Shown here: positions 25,121 to 34,756 of the stretch, piece by piece | Numbering within the stretch: the stretch's first letter is position 1 | Layout: every line of letters begins with the position of its first letter | Assembly: GCA_965263105.1 (NCBI GenBank) | Contig: CBDHGL010000003.1 | Location: forward strand, 3,658,001-3,722,000 | Length of the DNA stretch: 64,000 bases | Source: JBCCTX01 sp965263105 | GTDB taxonomy: Bacteria; Bacteroidota; Bacteroidia; J057 | Reading direction: 5' to 3' | Program-made: the position numbers and the translations under genes | The notes under the pieces: model-generated | What the model was told of the DNA's origin: nothing | The model's database searches: none | The model's input: only the letters and a program-made list of their open reading frames with translations

Positions 25121-27844
25121 TTATTTCTTCAATACCAGCTTCAACGAAGCGAGCTCTTCTCCTACTTGTACATTGAGTAGATACATACCTTCAGGAAGCA
25201 GAGAAGCATCCAATCCTAATTCATGGAGGCCCGCCCCCAGCGTCCGCTCAGTCGCAGGAAGTACCTGTTGACCTATGGCATTGCTTAGAGAAACCCTTAC
25301 TTCCTCCCTCTGTTCTAGTTGGAAGCGGATAGTTGCTGTTCCTGAGAAGGGATTGGGATAGCTCGTCAGACCAATGGTCTGGGTGAGATTCAAGTTTTCT
25401 GCTACACTAACAGGGGCATCTCCTAGCCACCAGTTGAGGTCCCCTAATTGCATATCGTCTAAACTTGCAGTAGCTGAAACAGCCTCTTCCTGGTAGCGGA
25501 AATTGAAGGGGAGTTGATCCGTGGTACCCCCGCCCCCTGCATCTAGTGGAGGGGTATTGTTCCCTGGATCGGGGTCGGTATACCAGGTAAGTACGATACT
25601 TCCCAGGCTATCCACTGAGGGGCCTGCCTGGAATTCAAGGGGTTCAGAGAGCTGAGAAGCTGCAGCTGCAGAATCGATGAAAGATAGGACTGCTTCGTTG
25701 TAAATGGGCACAGCCATTACAGAATCGGGATATTGCCCGGCAACAGCCGCTGTATCCAGGTAGAAATTGTTGTTGCTAATGGTCACGCTTTGCGTTAAGT
25801 CTACGGTATCTGGTACCAGATCTAGGTTAAGGATTTTTCGGTCAAATTCACTGGTATCAATAGCGGTAGTGGTTCCAAAGAATCCCACATTGGCAAAGAC
25901 ATTGTTGGTCAGGGTTAAATTTGCGACAACCCCCATATCCAAGCCACGTTGCCCAATGTGAGAAGCCGTATTCTGGTTATAGGTAAAGTGATTGATAACA
26001 CTGGCACCCCCATCACGTAGGATGTTGCTTGTAAGGTTGTAGAAAGTATTGTTTTCCATGAACAAGGTATCGATGTCATTCCCTCGATCATCTATAGCCC
26101 GTCCATTGTTGGGGTCTACTGTCTGACCAATGTTACTAATGATAGAATTAGTAATAAAAATCCTCATTCCGGGGTTATCCAATCGGAGAGCAGATTGACC
26201 AGACTTGTCAATGTGGCAATCGTCAATCACCACCCGGACACTGTCGGCACTGATACGCAGAGCTCGGAGGTTTAATCCGCCTAATTCATCTTCATTGGTA
26301 ATATATAGCCCTTTTAGGGTGATATCTCCTCTAGGACGGAAGGGCCGGGAGGATTCTCCTCCACTGGGTACGGCAGGTTGTAAAATGGGACGTTCTCCCT
26401 CCCCTTCTGCGGCTTCGATACGAAGGGGGTATCCACTATTAGATATGCTCCCTGACAGCAGATAAAAACCATCCCTTTCTAGTCTATACAAGGTGTTTTC
26501 TGGAGAAATTCGCTCCCCCGTTTCAGTGGTATCCCCGTCTATTGCTTCATTGAGGGTACCTACTCCAGGAGCTACATCAACTATTCGCAATTCTGCAGGT
26601 GGAGGCGTTAGGTCCCACCAATTGAGATCTCCTAAGGGGCCAGCCGAAAGACTTGCCGAGGCGGAGGCTGTCGATTCCCCATATACAAAGTCAAAGGGAA
26701 GTTGTAAGGTCGTACCCCCTCCTCCTGCATCTAGGGGAGGTGTGTTATTCCCCGGATCGAGATCGGTGTACCAGGTGAGTACTATGCTTCCCAGGCTATC
26801 TACTGAGGGACCAGCCTGAAAGCTAAGAAGTTCAGAAAGTTGGGAAGCCGCTGCAGTAGAATCCACAAAAGACATAGCTGCCTCGTTATAGATGGGAACT
26901 GCCATAACGGAATCAGGATATTGGCTAGCTACAGTTGCTGTATCCAGGTAAAAGTTATTGTTATTGATGCTTATATTCTGCACCAGATCAATTGAATCAG
27001 GGACTAGGTCCAGGTTGATAATCTTTCGGTCAAACTCGCCCGATTCTATTTCCTCGGTCGTACCTAAAAAGCCCACATTGGCAAATATGTTATTGGTAAG
27101 GCTTAATTCTCCTACTATCCCCAATTCCAAACCTCGTTGACCGATATGGGTAGCTGTATTTTGGTTGTAGGAAAAATAATTTATTACGCTGGCCCCCCCA
27201 TCTCTAAGAATATTACTGGTGAGGTTATAAAAGGTATTGTTTTCCATTACGAGGGTATCTATGTCATTCCCTCTGTCGTCAATGGCTCGGCCATTGTTGG
27301 GGTCTACCGTTTGACCAATGTTGCTGATAATGGAATTGGTAATAAATATCCGCATACCCGAGTTGTCCAGCCTGAGGGCAGATTGGCCGGATTTATCAAT
27401 ATGGCAATCATCGATTACGACTTTTACATTGTCGGCACTGATGCGTATCGCCCGGAGGTTCAAACCTCCTAGTTCGTCTTGGTTGGTTATATATAACCCC
27501 TTCAAGTAGACGTCTCCCCGGGGCCTGAAGGGGCGGGAGGACTCACCTCCGCTGGGTACGGCTGGTTGAAGGATAGCGCGTTCACCTTCTCCAGCAGCTT
27601 CGATCTTAAGGGGCCATCCACTGTTGGAAATACTTCCACTAAGTAAGTAGAATCCTCCTCTCTGAACCCGGTAAATAGTTGATAAGGAGTCCATGCGTTC
27701 CCCTGTCTCTGTTGTATCTCCATCTATGGCAGCATTCAAGGTGCCGACTCCAGGTTCTACATCTACAAAGCGTTGAGCAGATACAAAGGAAGGAAATAGA
27801 ACGAGCAATAGGCTGAGTGAAATGAGTAGGAAGGTATTTTTCAT
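25121..27844 (-). CDS. T9SS-exported protein with two tandem right-handed beta-helix modules
   Basis: A 907-residue protein. A signal peptide (LLISLSLLLVLFPSFVSA) is followed by two near-identical ~390-residue modules (about 24-420 and 421-815). Each starts RxVDVxPGVGTLN and carries beta-helix features (stacked Asn: ENNTFYNLTSNILRDGG; INNNNFYLDT). A type A T9SS sorting domain ends the chain (SYPNPFSGTATIRF, then GMYLLNVQVGEE). The architecture resembles carbohydrate-binding or lyase beta-helices (DUF4957/DUF5123-like), but no lyase catalytic motif was identified. It lies 73 bases after a TonB receptor on the same strand, so it probably cooperates with it in polymer capture at the surface. Confidence 0.85.
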   Translation of the reverse strand: MKNTFLLISLSLLLVLFPSFVSAQRFVDVEPGVGTLNAAIDGDTTETGERMDSLSTIYRVQRGGFYLLSGSISNSGWPLKIEAAGEGERAILQPAVPSGGESSRPFRPRGDVYLKGLYITNQDELGGLNLRAIRISADNVKVVIDDCHIDKSGQSALRLDNSGMRIFITNSIISNIGQTVDPNNGRAIDDRGNDIDTLVMENNTFYNLTSNILRDGGASVINYFSYNQNTATHIGQRGLELGIVGELSLTNNIFANVGFLGTTEEIESGEFDRKIINLDLVPDSIDLVQNISINNNNFYLDTATVASQYPDSVMAVPIYNEAAMSFVDSTAAASQLSELLSFQAGPSVDSLGSIVLTWYTDLDPGNNTPPLDAGGGGTTLQLPFDFVYGESTASASASLSAGPLGDLNWWDLTPPPAELRIVDVAPGVGTLNEAIDGDTTETGERISPENTLYRLERDGFYLLSGSISNSGYPLRIEAAEGEGERPILQPAVPSGGESSRPFRPRGDITLKGLYITNEDELGGLNLRALRISADSVRVVIDDCHIDKSGQSALRLDNPGMRIFITNSIISNIGQTVDPNNGRAIDDRGNDIDTLFMENNTFYNLTSNILRDGGASVINHFTYNQNTASHIGQRGLDMGVVANLTLTNNVFANVGFFGTTTAIDTSEFDRKILNLDLVPDTVDLTQSVTISNNNFYLDTAAVAGQYPDSVMAVPIYNEAVLSFIDSAAAASQLSEPLEFQAGPSVDSLGSIVLTWYTDPDPGNNTPPLDAGGGGTTDQLPFNFRYQEEAVSATASLDDMQLGDLNWWLGDAPVSVAENLNLTQTIGLTSYPNPFSGTATIRFQLEQREEVRVSLSNAIGQQVLPATERTLGAGLHELGLDASLLPEGMYLLNVQVGEELASLKLVLKK
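25430..27775 (-). repeat. Tandem duplication of a ~1.18-kb coding module
   Basis: Two direct copies inside the beta-helix gene, with a boundary near 26590. Long stretches are identical at the protein level (for example SGGESSRPFRPRGD and VDPNNGRAIDDRGNDIDTL) while the DNA differs at many third codon positions. That pattern indicates selection on the protein rather than a very recent copy event. Confidence 0.85.
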
Positions 27845-27917
27845 AGGTATATTGGGTTGGAAATGGACAGTTAATACTGAGGTATTGATAAGTTAATATA
27901 AGTTCAATCTTTCACAA

Positions 27918-30755
27918 TCAAAAACTATATTTTACCCCCAAATCTCCTGTCCAGCCGAAGTATTCTTCCCGCGTAGGGAAGCCAATTGCCACAAAAGTCC
28001 TTTGAGGTGTATTTGAGATGTTATTCATGTTGGCGATTAGGGCCAAACCCGTTTTCCCCAATTTTTGTTGGATACTCAGGTCCCACCGTTGAAAGGAATC
28101 TGTAAATCCATCCTGTTCTTCCCTTCTGCCTACGGTTCCCAGGCTTTCGCTCTGATAAACCACAGAAAGGCGCCCTGAAAACCCTTTATATTCGTATCCC
28201 AGGGATACGTTAAAAATGTGTTCCGCTTGACCAGGAACTCTCCCAGCTCTCAGGGTATCTATCACCACTGGGCGGAAAGGGGGTTCAGGGCTTCTTTCAG
28301 GACCTACCTGAAAAAACGGATAGAAGGTTTCTGCTTTTACAAAGGAATAATTCGCTGAAAGGAGAATGCCGTTGAAGGGTTTGGGCAAGAACTTAAAATT
28401 AGTTTGAAGGTCAAATTCTAACCCATAAGCATTTGCATCTGCCACAGCATTCACAGGACGTACATAGTCATATCCTTGAGTAGGCCCTTGATTAGTAATT
28501 CTACTAGTCCTGACATAGTCTATATCTGTAAGTTCTTTGTAAAAGCCTCCGATGGTAAATAAGCCAAACTTATTGTAGAAGGAGAAGAATGCATCGAAAT
28601 TCCACACTTGGGTATGTCGCAATTCTGGCGCCCCTTCCTCTACAATTCCCTCAAAGTGGTTGATCCGCTGCCAGGGGACCAGATTGAAGAAATTGGGCCG
28701 AGAGAGGGATTTGGTAGCAGCCAATCGGATATCAAACCAAGGGGCAAATTTATACCGCAAGTGTAACATAGGGAGAATCTCCGTATAGGATCTGTTCCCA
28801 GTGGTATCCCTCAGCCCCGAAACAAAACCTCCAGTTAGCGGTGTACCAAAAATACTGCTATAGGCATTTTCTGTCTCCTCTATACGAACTCCTGATAAGA
28901 GCATTAGGCGTTTATCAAAAAAATGGAACTCACCCATCACGTAACCAGCTTGGATGCTTTCCTCCGCATCATAATCCCGTAAATCAGTCTGCTGATCCAC
29001 CTCATAATATTCTCTGTAGGTTTCGGCAAACTGATTCAGGCCGTTTAAATCTAATGTGGGTCCGAAGACATAGCGGTTTTGAAGGAATTCCCCAGGGTCA
29101 AAGGAGCCGATGAAGTTATAAATGGAAATGCGGTTCCTTGCATCTAGTTGAAAGTCTCCAGGATGATCTCTTATGACAGCGGGAATACCTCCAAATGCCG
29201 TCCAGATTTGAGTTAAATCTCTGGTTCGGCTTTTGTCTCGAATTTTTGCCCCTGCCTTTAAATACCCACTGAATGATCTTCCTGCTTCAAGAGGAACCTT
29301 TAAGTCTATTTGAGCTGTAAGGTTCTCATCGAGTATATCATCAAAATTGAGCGTAGCATCGTGGAAATAGGTCTCATCCAGGTTGTTTTTAGCGCCTGCA
29401 GGAATAAACTCCGGTCCCTGATTTTCTACCAAGTCTCCAGTGAAGGCTCCCAACTCCCGAAAGCGGGCAAAATGTGAATAAGGCGTTTCTCGGGTGGTAC
29501 GGGAGAAAGAAGCCAGCCAGGACAATTGCAGTTTGAGAAAATTGAGGTTGTACTCTCCACTCAAACTGTGTGTTTGAAGTAAGGTGTTTATCTCCCTATC
29601 TCGTAAATCTCTTTCCTGATAAGAGGCCCCAACGCGATAGCGCCTTCTTCTTCTCACTTCCTCCCTATCCGTACTACCTAGGAAACTAGATAAGAGTAGA
29701 AAGCCTTTGTCGAGTTGATAATCCAAGCTAAGGCTGCTACCATATCGATACCTCACCTCTTGTCGATCAGCCAAGTTGAGATTATTGATGGAGAGGATTG
29801 ATCTGTTGTTATTGTCTATGCCGTCTTGAACATATCCTGCTTCCAGTAAGTCGGAGCTTCGATTGACCCGTTGATAATTCCCCGTCAGTATAACACCAAG
29901 CTTATTATTTAAAAATCGGTTACTCAGGTTGAAGTTCCCTCGCCACTGGCCATATTCTTGCTCGTGGTTGTTATACCCTGAGAGTAACCTAACCGATCCT
30001 TTGAAACCTTCTGCAGCTTTTTTGACTACAAAGTTGATCGTTCCTCCAACCGCATCTCCATCTTTGTCGGGTGTTAAGGCTTTGAATACCTCTATCCCTT
30101 CCAAGGCATCAGTGGAAACCATCGTCAGGTCAACCGATCGATCCTCAGGATCTGTTGAGGGAACTCTCACGCCATTTACTGTAATGGAATTGAAGCGAGG
30201 AGATAAGCCCCTTACTACCACCTTGGTTCCTTCGCCGGCATCTCTAAGAACGGCAATCCCCGGTAACCTGCCCAGGCTCTCTGCCGCGTTTTGATCTGGT
30301 AATTCCTGGATCTTCTCCTTGGAAATTACATTTACAATGGTATTTGAATTCAATTGTTGGTTGATAGCAGCCCGCTGACCTTTTAATTGAGCGGAAATGA
30401 TCACTTCTTCGGTAGAAACCCCAATAGGCTGAAGGCGAAATATATGAGTACTCTCTCCTCCTTTCTGAATGTCAATTTCCACTTGAATTTTCTCGTATCC
30501 CAAATAGGAGCAGACAACAACTTGTTTCCCAAAGGGGATATTAAAAAGCCGGTAGTCTCCGTTTACAGTTGAGGTTGTGCCCCTATTGTTTGCTTCCAGG
30601 TAAACGGTAGCGAAGGCCAGTTCCTCACCTGTAATAGCATCGACCACCTTCCCACTGAGTGTACCACTTCCTTGACCTAAAAGATGGGATGGCAAAAACA
30701 GAATTAGGAAACTTATACATAGGAATCTAGGGTATCCGTTCAACAATCTATTCAT
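27918..30755 (-). CDS. TonB-dependent outer-membrane receptor with carboxypeptidase-regulatory-like N-domain
   Basis: A 945-residue receptor. A signal peptide (about 1-27) is followed by a CarboxypepD_reg-like beta-sandwich (about 30-110: GKVVDAITGEELAFATV). Then comes a plug (LPDQNAAESLGRLPGIAV, VVRGLSPRFNSITVNG, GGTINFVVKK) and a 22-strand barrel ending in an aromatic residue (DLGVKYSF). It imports a large ligand using ExbBD-TonB energy. The plug type resembles the TIGR01782-like receptors associated with carbohydrate uptake. No SusD-like lipoprotein is adjacent; the beta-helix T9SS protein downstream takes that position. Confidence 0.92.
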   Translation of the reverse strand: MNRLLNGYPRFLCISFLILFLPSHLLGQGSGTLSGKVVDAITGEELAFATVYLEANNRGTTSTVNGDYRLFNIPFGKQVVVCSYLGYEKIQVEIDIQKGGESTHIFRLQPIGVSTEEVIISAQLKGQRAAINQQLNSNTIVNVISKEKIQELPDQNAAESLGRLPGIAVLRDAGEGTKVVVRGLSPRFNSITVNGVRVPSTDPEDRSVDLTMVSTDALEGIEVFKALTPDKDGDAVGGTINFVVKKAAEGFKGSVRLLSGYNNHEQEYGQWRGNFNLSNRFLNNKLGVILTGNYQRVNRSSDLLEAGYVQDGIDNNNRSILSINNLNLADRQEVRYRYGSSLSLDYQLDKGFLLLSSFLGSTDREEVRRRRRYRVGASYQERDLRDREINTLLQTHSLSGEYNLNFLKLQLSWLASFSRTTRETPYSHFARFRELGAFTGDLVENQGPEFIPAGAKNNLDETYFHDATLNFDDILDENLTAQIDLKVPLEAGRSFSGYLKAGAKIRDKSRTRDLTQIWTAFGGIPAVIRDHPGDFQLDARNRISIYNFIGSFDPGEFLQNRYVFGPTLDLNGLNQFAETYREYYEVDQQTDLRDYDAEESIQAGYVMGEFHFFDKRLMLLSGVRIEETENAYSSIFGTPLTGGFVSGLRDTTGNRSYTEILPMLHLRYKFAPWFDIRLAATKSLSRPNFFNLVPWQRINHFEGIVEEGAPELRHTQVWNFDAFFSFYNKFGLFTIGGFYKELTDIDYVRTSRITNQGPTQGYDYVRPVNAVADANAYGLEFDLQTNFKFLPKPFNGILLSANYSFVKAETFYPFFQVGPERSPEPPFRPVVIDTLRAGRVPGQAEHIFNVSLGYEYKGFSGRLSVVYQSESLGTVGRREEQDGFTDSFQRWDLSIQQKLGKTGLALIANMNNISNTPQRTFVAIGFPTREEYFGWTGDLGVKYSF

Positions 30756-30846
30756 AGTCCTGCAGTAAGGTTAGTCAAAACTTCAATCTGAAGAGAGAAC
30801 AGAATATACTGAAAAGGAGGGAGATCCAATAGGAAGAAGCCCAGAA

Positions 30847-32349
30847 TTATTTAGAAAGGAGGGAAGGAAATACCTGCAAGTCTATTCCCCAAACCAAGGG
30901 CATCAAGAAATATACAGCGAGGCTTACCACTAAAATAGAAATGAGGTTTAACACAAAGCCTGCTCGGACCATTTCTCGTATACTTAAATAGCCTGAACCA
31001 AAGACAACAGCATTGGGGGGAGTAGCTACGGGTAGCATAAAGGCACAAGAAGCAGATATACAGGCAGCTACCATAAGACCATAGGGATGGACACCAACGG
31101 CAGGTGCCAATTCGGCCAATACTGGCATCATGAGGGTACAAGTTGCTACGTTGGAAGTGATCTCAGTAAGAAAATTAACTGTAGCAACTACTATGAGCAA
31201 TAAGAAAAAGAAGGGGATCCCATCCAAGGAAGTGAGTTGTTGACCTAGCCAGGCGGCAAGTCCTGAATCGGCAAAGCCTTTGGCAATGGCAAAGCCTCCC
31301 CCAAAGAGTAGTAATATGCCCCAGGGAAGCTTCAAGGCTGTTTCCCAATCGATCAAGGCTTCTTTTTCGCGAGAAGGGGCGGGAATGATAAAGAGTAAAG
31401 TCGCCCCTACCAAGGCAATAATCGTATCGTTTACCTGAGGAAGAACAGGGGTAATCAAGGTTTTCCGAAAAATCCAAGCTAAAGCTACTGTCGCAAATAC
31501 AAGCAGGACCCTTTTTTCCTCCCCACTCATTTGTCCCATGGACAACAATTCTGAACGAATTAATTTTCCTCCTCCCAAGACAGGTTTATTATCCAGTCGA
31601 TAGGCATTGCGGACTAGGTGTTGCCAACAGAGAAAAAGCAAGACAATACTAATCGGTAGACCGAGCAACATCCATTCGGTGAAATCTATTTCTTGTTGAT
31701 AAAATTCGGAGACGAAGCCCGATACAACCAAGTTAGTCGGAGACCCTACTAGGGTAGAAATGCCCCCAATAGAAGCGGAGTAGGCAATGGCCAGCATCAA
31801 AGCCTTACCAAAGGCCGATGATCGTTTTTCTTCGGAATTGCCAGATAGAAGGGATTGAAACTGCTGGATTACCGCTAGCCCTATGGGAAGCATCATGACA
31901 GAAGTCGCTGTATTAGATATCCACATAGATAAAAAGGCAGTAGCAAGCATAAAGCCTAAGACCAGTTGATGCATCTGAGTGCCGGTCTTAAGGATAATGT
32001 TTAAGGCGATTCGCTTATGCAGCATCCATTTCTCCATGGCCAGGGCTATCATAAAGCCCCCTGCATACAAATAAATGATTGGATTGGAGTAAGGGAGCGC
32101 CGTGTCTTTAATACTTAGTCCATTTGTTAGGGGAAATAATACTAGGGGGAGAAGAGAGGTGACAGCAATGGGGATTGCTTCTGTAATCCACCAGATGGCA
32201 ATCCAAAGGGTAGAGGCCAGGACGGCTTTTGCCTGATACGCCATAACCTGCTCATCTATTCCTGTCATGCAAAAGATAAAAAGTAAGGGGCCTAATGCCA
32301 GATGAAAATTTTTGCTCAATAGAATATTGCTCCTTCTTTTTGTCTCCAT
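30847..32349 (-). CDS. DASS-family (SLC13) sodium:anion symporter
   Basis: A 500-residue inner-membrane transporter with about 11-12 hydrophobic spans. The two family signatures are present: SNTATSVMMLPI in the first half and SNVATCTLMMPVL in the second. GSPTNLVVSGF is the Na+/substrate hairpin region. Such proteins import di- or tricarboxylates or sulfate with Na+. I place the start at METKRRSN (32347-32349): the frame extends 38 codons further upstream, but that stretch is a translated intergenic heptad repeat. The substrate cannot be decided from sequence. Confidence 0.9.
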   Translation of the reverse strand: METKRRSNILLSKNFHLALGPLLFIFCMTGIDEQVMAYQAKAVLASTLWIAIWWITEAIPIAVTSLLPLVLFPLTNGLSIKDTALPYSNPIIYLYAGGFMIALAMEKWMLHKRIALNIILKTGTQMHQLVLGFMLATAFLSMWISNTATSVMMLPIGLAVIQQFQSLLSGNSEEKRSSAFGKALMLAIAYSASIGGISTLVGSPTNLVVSGFVSEFYQQEIDFTEWMLLGLPISIVLLFLCWQHLVRNAYRLDNKPVLGGGKLIRSELLSMGQMSGEEKRVLLVFATVALAWIFRKTLITPVLPQVNDTIIALVGATLLFIIPAPSREKEALIDWETALKLPWGILLLFGGGFAIAKGFADSGLAAWLGQQLTSLDGIPFFFLLLIVVATVNFLTEITSNVATCTLMMPVLAELAPAVGVHPYGLMVAACISASCAFMLPVATPPNAVVFGSGYLSIREMVRAGFVLNLISILVVSLAVYFLMPLVWGIDLQVFPSLLSK

Positions 32350-32408
32350 TTCTTTCCCTTTGATCCTTGGAAATAATATCTGGGCAAGATAGGGAGTTAT
32401 TAGGAAAT

Positions 32409-32581
32409 AGTTAATAGTCCATGATCCATAGTATGAAGTCCGTAGTCCAAAGTTGGTGGTCAATAGTGAGGCCTGAGCGTGTTGATTTATTTCCTTCCAT
32501 TTCTGACTCTTACAAATGCAGCCCGTTGGCCCCGGTCATTCAACCACTGACCACGGGCTACCGACCACAGACGACTAACTA
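32409..32581. repeat. Inverted heptad-repeat element, copy 3
   Basis: The left arm (32409-32464) is eight consecutive 7-mers: agttaat/agtccat/gatccat/agtatga and then agtccgt/agtccaa/agttggt/ggtcaat. The right arm (32534-32581) has about six similar 7-mers on the other strand (agttagt/cgtctgt and ggtcggt/agcccgt). They flank about 70 bases of unique DNA. It lies between the divergent DASS and OmpA/PD40 genes. This is the longest and clearest copy in the window. Confidence 0.7.
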
Positions 32582-32658
32582 TTTAGCAAATTCAACATAC
32601 TTATTTTCAAATAATATTTTATGTTCGTATTTTGTGAACATGATACTAATAGGTTGTG

Positions 32659-32666
32659 TATATTTA
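32659..32666 (+). promoter_or_regulatory. Candidate -7 box for the OmpA/PD40 gene
   Basis: TATATTTA lies nine bases before the ATG at 32675, with TTTTG about 22 bases upstream of it. The short leader supports the downstream ATG as the true start. Confidence 0.4.
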
Positions 32667-32674
32667 ATTCTTTT

Positions 32675-34756
32675 ATGAAAAATTGCTATACAATTTTAAT
32701 TATCCTTGTTGTAGGACACTTTTTTACCTTAGTAAATGTTTGTGCACAATCCAATATTCGTGTGGCAGAAACCTTTGATTCCAACCAGTCAGGATGGAAG
32801 GAAGGAAAAAGTCCGGATCTCATTGCCCAAATAGATTCAGGCTCCTACCAGATTGAAATCAAGAAGAAGGGAGGTCGATTTTTCAGTACCCGGCAGTTTT
32901 ACATGGAGCGAGATTCCTCCTATCTTCTCACCTGTTCATTTGATATAGACACGGCAGTTTCATCTGGGTATTTTGGGTTGATTTGGGGAGCAAAATCTGG
33001 AAAGGACATGTTTACCCTGCAGGTAAGAGACTCACTTTGGGTACTCAAGGAATATCTGGGAGGCAAGGGAAAAACCTTGGTCAAAGGATCCCTAAAAACA
33101 ATCAATGGGGGTTCTTATTCCTACAAAGTCCTTCGTCAAAGAGAAGCCTTTAATATTTTTATCAATGAGGAGCTTATTTATAAAGGAGAGCAGTTGGAAC
33201 TGAAAGGGCACCATATGGGCTTCTTGGCCTTTGACCCAATCAAGGTTGAGGTTAATTCTCTCAGCCTAAAAACCGATGATAAGATTCCTATGCTGGCTAA
33301 CCTTCCCATTGGACTCAAAAAGAAAAATCTGGGACAGGCGATCAATTCCTCCAGCGCAGAGAAAATGCCAGTGATCTCACCTGACGGAAAACATATCTTT
33401 TTCTCCTCTAGAGAAGAAGGTAAGTTGGACCATGTATACATGGCTAAGAGAGAATCAAAGAGCAAATGGTCAGAAAAGATGAAAATGCCCTGGCCGATCA
33501 ATGTGTCAAATTCCTCTAGCGGCGTGTTCTCTATCAGCCCAGATAACAATACCTTGTACATGAATGGCCGTTATGAAGACAGCGTATATGTCGGTACGGG
33601 GATTAGTTATATTTCAAGGGGCAAGGATGGATGGGAAAAGCCTAAGAATATTCAAATCCACGAGTATTTGAATGAAGGGGAACATGTAGAGCACCACCTC
33701 TCGGCTGATGGAAAAACCCTTCTCCATTCCATTATTGACAGTAGAGATAGCGAGGGAGCTTATGATCTATACGTGAGTTTTCGTATAAATGACTCCACTT
33801 GGTCCCAACCTATGAATTTGGGTAAGAAAATCAATACCGATGGGGATGAAATTTCGCCCTTTCTTTCTCCCGATACTCGAACCCTTTATTTTTCCACCAA
33901 TGGAAGGGAAGGATTTGGCAACGCTGATATATTCGTTTCGAGAAGGTTGGATGAATCCTGGACCCAATGGAGCACCCCTCAAAATTTAGGGCCGGATGTG
34001 AACACCTCAGAGTGGGATGGATATTTTAGCCTGGATGCACGTGGTGTCTATGCGTATTTTACCTCCCGATCCAACAGCTTGGGTAAGGCCGATATCTTTC
34101 AAATGCTGGTTCCCCCTATTGCGCGCCCTCAACCCGTTATCATTTTAAATGGAAGAGTAAAGGATGCTGGAACAGGTCAACCACTTGCTGCCCAAGTAAC
34201 ATGTAGAGATTTGCTTACAGACGAAATTATCGGAATGGCCCATTCTGCTCCCAAAAGTGGAGCCTATAAGATTGTTCTTCCTAAGGGTCGGTATTATAGC
34301 TTTGAAGCGGAGAGGAAAGGCTTTTTTGCTATACGAGGGAATCTGGATGTAAGTGAATTGAGTGCATTTAAGGAAATACGTCGTGATCTCGCATTAGCTC
34401 CGCTGGAGAAAGGTCAAAATATTTTACTCAACAACGTCTTCTTTGATGCGGGGGATTCTAAATTGAGGAAAGAATCTGCCATGGAATTAGAAAGGGTGTG
34501 TCAACTTCTCAGCGAACATCCCGAGATGGAGGTAGAAGTTGCAGGCCATGCGAATGGGATGATGGAAATTGATTCAAATTTGCAGCTCTCTCAAAAGCGA
34601 GCAGAAGAGGTTCGCAATTTTATCCTCAAATGTGGACTTCCTGGTGATAGGGTAGTGGCAAAAGGCTATGGAGAATCTCAACCCATGAAGAAGAATCCAA
34701 TTGAAGGCCAGTGTAGAGGAGATAAACGTGTTGAACTGGTTATTTCCACTTTTTAA
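32675..34756 (+). CDS. OmpA-family envelope protein with LamG-like, PD40 propeller and regulatory domains
   Basis: A 693-residue secreted protein; the ATG at 32675 gives a clean signal peptide (YTILIILVVGHFFTLVNVCA) and is preferred to an ATG 18 codons upstream. Domains: a LamG/concanavalin-like N-terminal part (about 25-195), PD40/WD40-like propeller repeats (ISPDGKHIFFSS, LSADGKTLLHS, LSPDTRTLYFSTNGREGFG), a CarboxypepD_reg-like domain (GRVKDAGTGQPL), and a C-terminal OmpA peptidoglycan-binding domain (VEVAGHANG, NLQLSQKRAEEVRNF). The propeller-regulatory-OmpA order recalls PorE of the type IX system, but the PorE TPR part is replaced by the LamG-like region and no lipobox is seen. Its 3' end overlaps the convergent GT2 gene by 17 bases. 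Confidence 0.85.
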   Translation: MKNCYTILIILVVGHFFTLVNVCAQSNIRVAETFDSNQSGWKEGKSPDLIAQIDSGSYQIEIKKKGGRFFSTRQFYMERDSSYLLTCSFDIDTAVSSGYFGLIWGAKSGKDMFTLQVRDSLWVLKEYLGGKGKTLVKGSLKTINGGSYSYKVLRQREAFNIFINEELIYKGEQLELKGHHMGFLAFDPIKVEVNSLSLKTDDKIPMLANLPIGLKKKNLGQAINSSSAEKMPVISPDGKHIFFSSREEGKLDHVYMAKRESKSKWSEKMKMPWPINVSNSSSGVFSISPDNNTLYMNGRYEDSVYVGTGISYISRGKDGWEKPKNIQIHEYLNEGEHVEHHLSADGKTLLHSIIDSRDSEGAYDLYVSFRINDSTWSQPMNLGKKINTDGDEISPFLSPDTRTLYFSTNGREGFGNADIFVSRRLDESWTQWSTPQNLGPDVNTSEWDGYFSLDARGVYAYFTSRSNSLGKADIFQMLVPPIARPQPVIILNGRVKDAGTGQPLAAQVTCRDLLTDEIIGMAHSAPKSGAYKIVLPKGRYYSFEAERKGFFAIRGNLDVSELSAFKEIRRDLALAPLEKGQNILLNNVFFDAGDSKLRKESAMELERVCQLLSEHPEMEVEVAGHANGMMEIDSNLQLSQKRAEEVRNFILKCGLPGDRVVAKGYGESQPMKKNPIEGQCRGDKRVELVISTF

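Noticed and set aside
32350..32463. N-terminal extension of the DASS transporter by 38 codons
   Set aside because: The extension is the translated left arm of the heptad repeat element and has no family similarity. The ATG at 32347-32349 gives the expected N-terminus.
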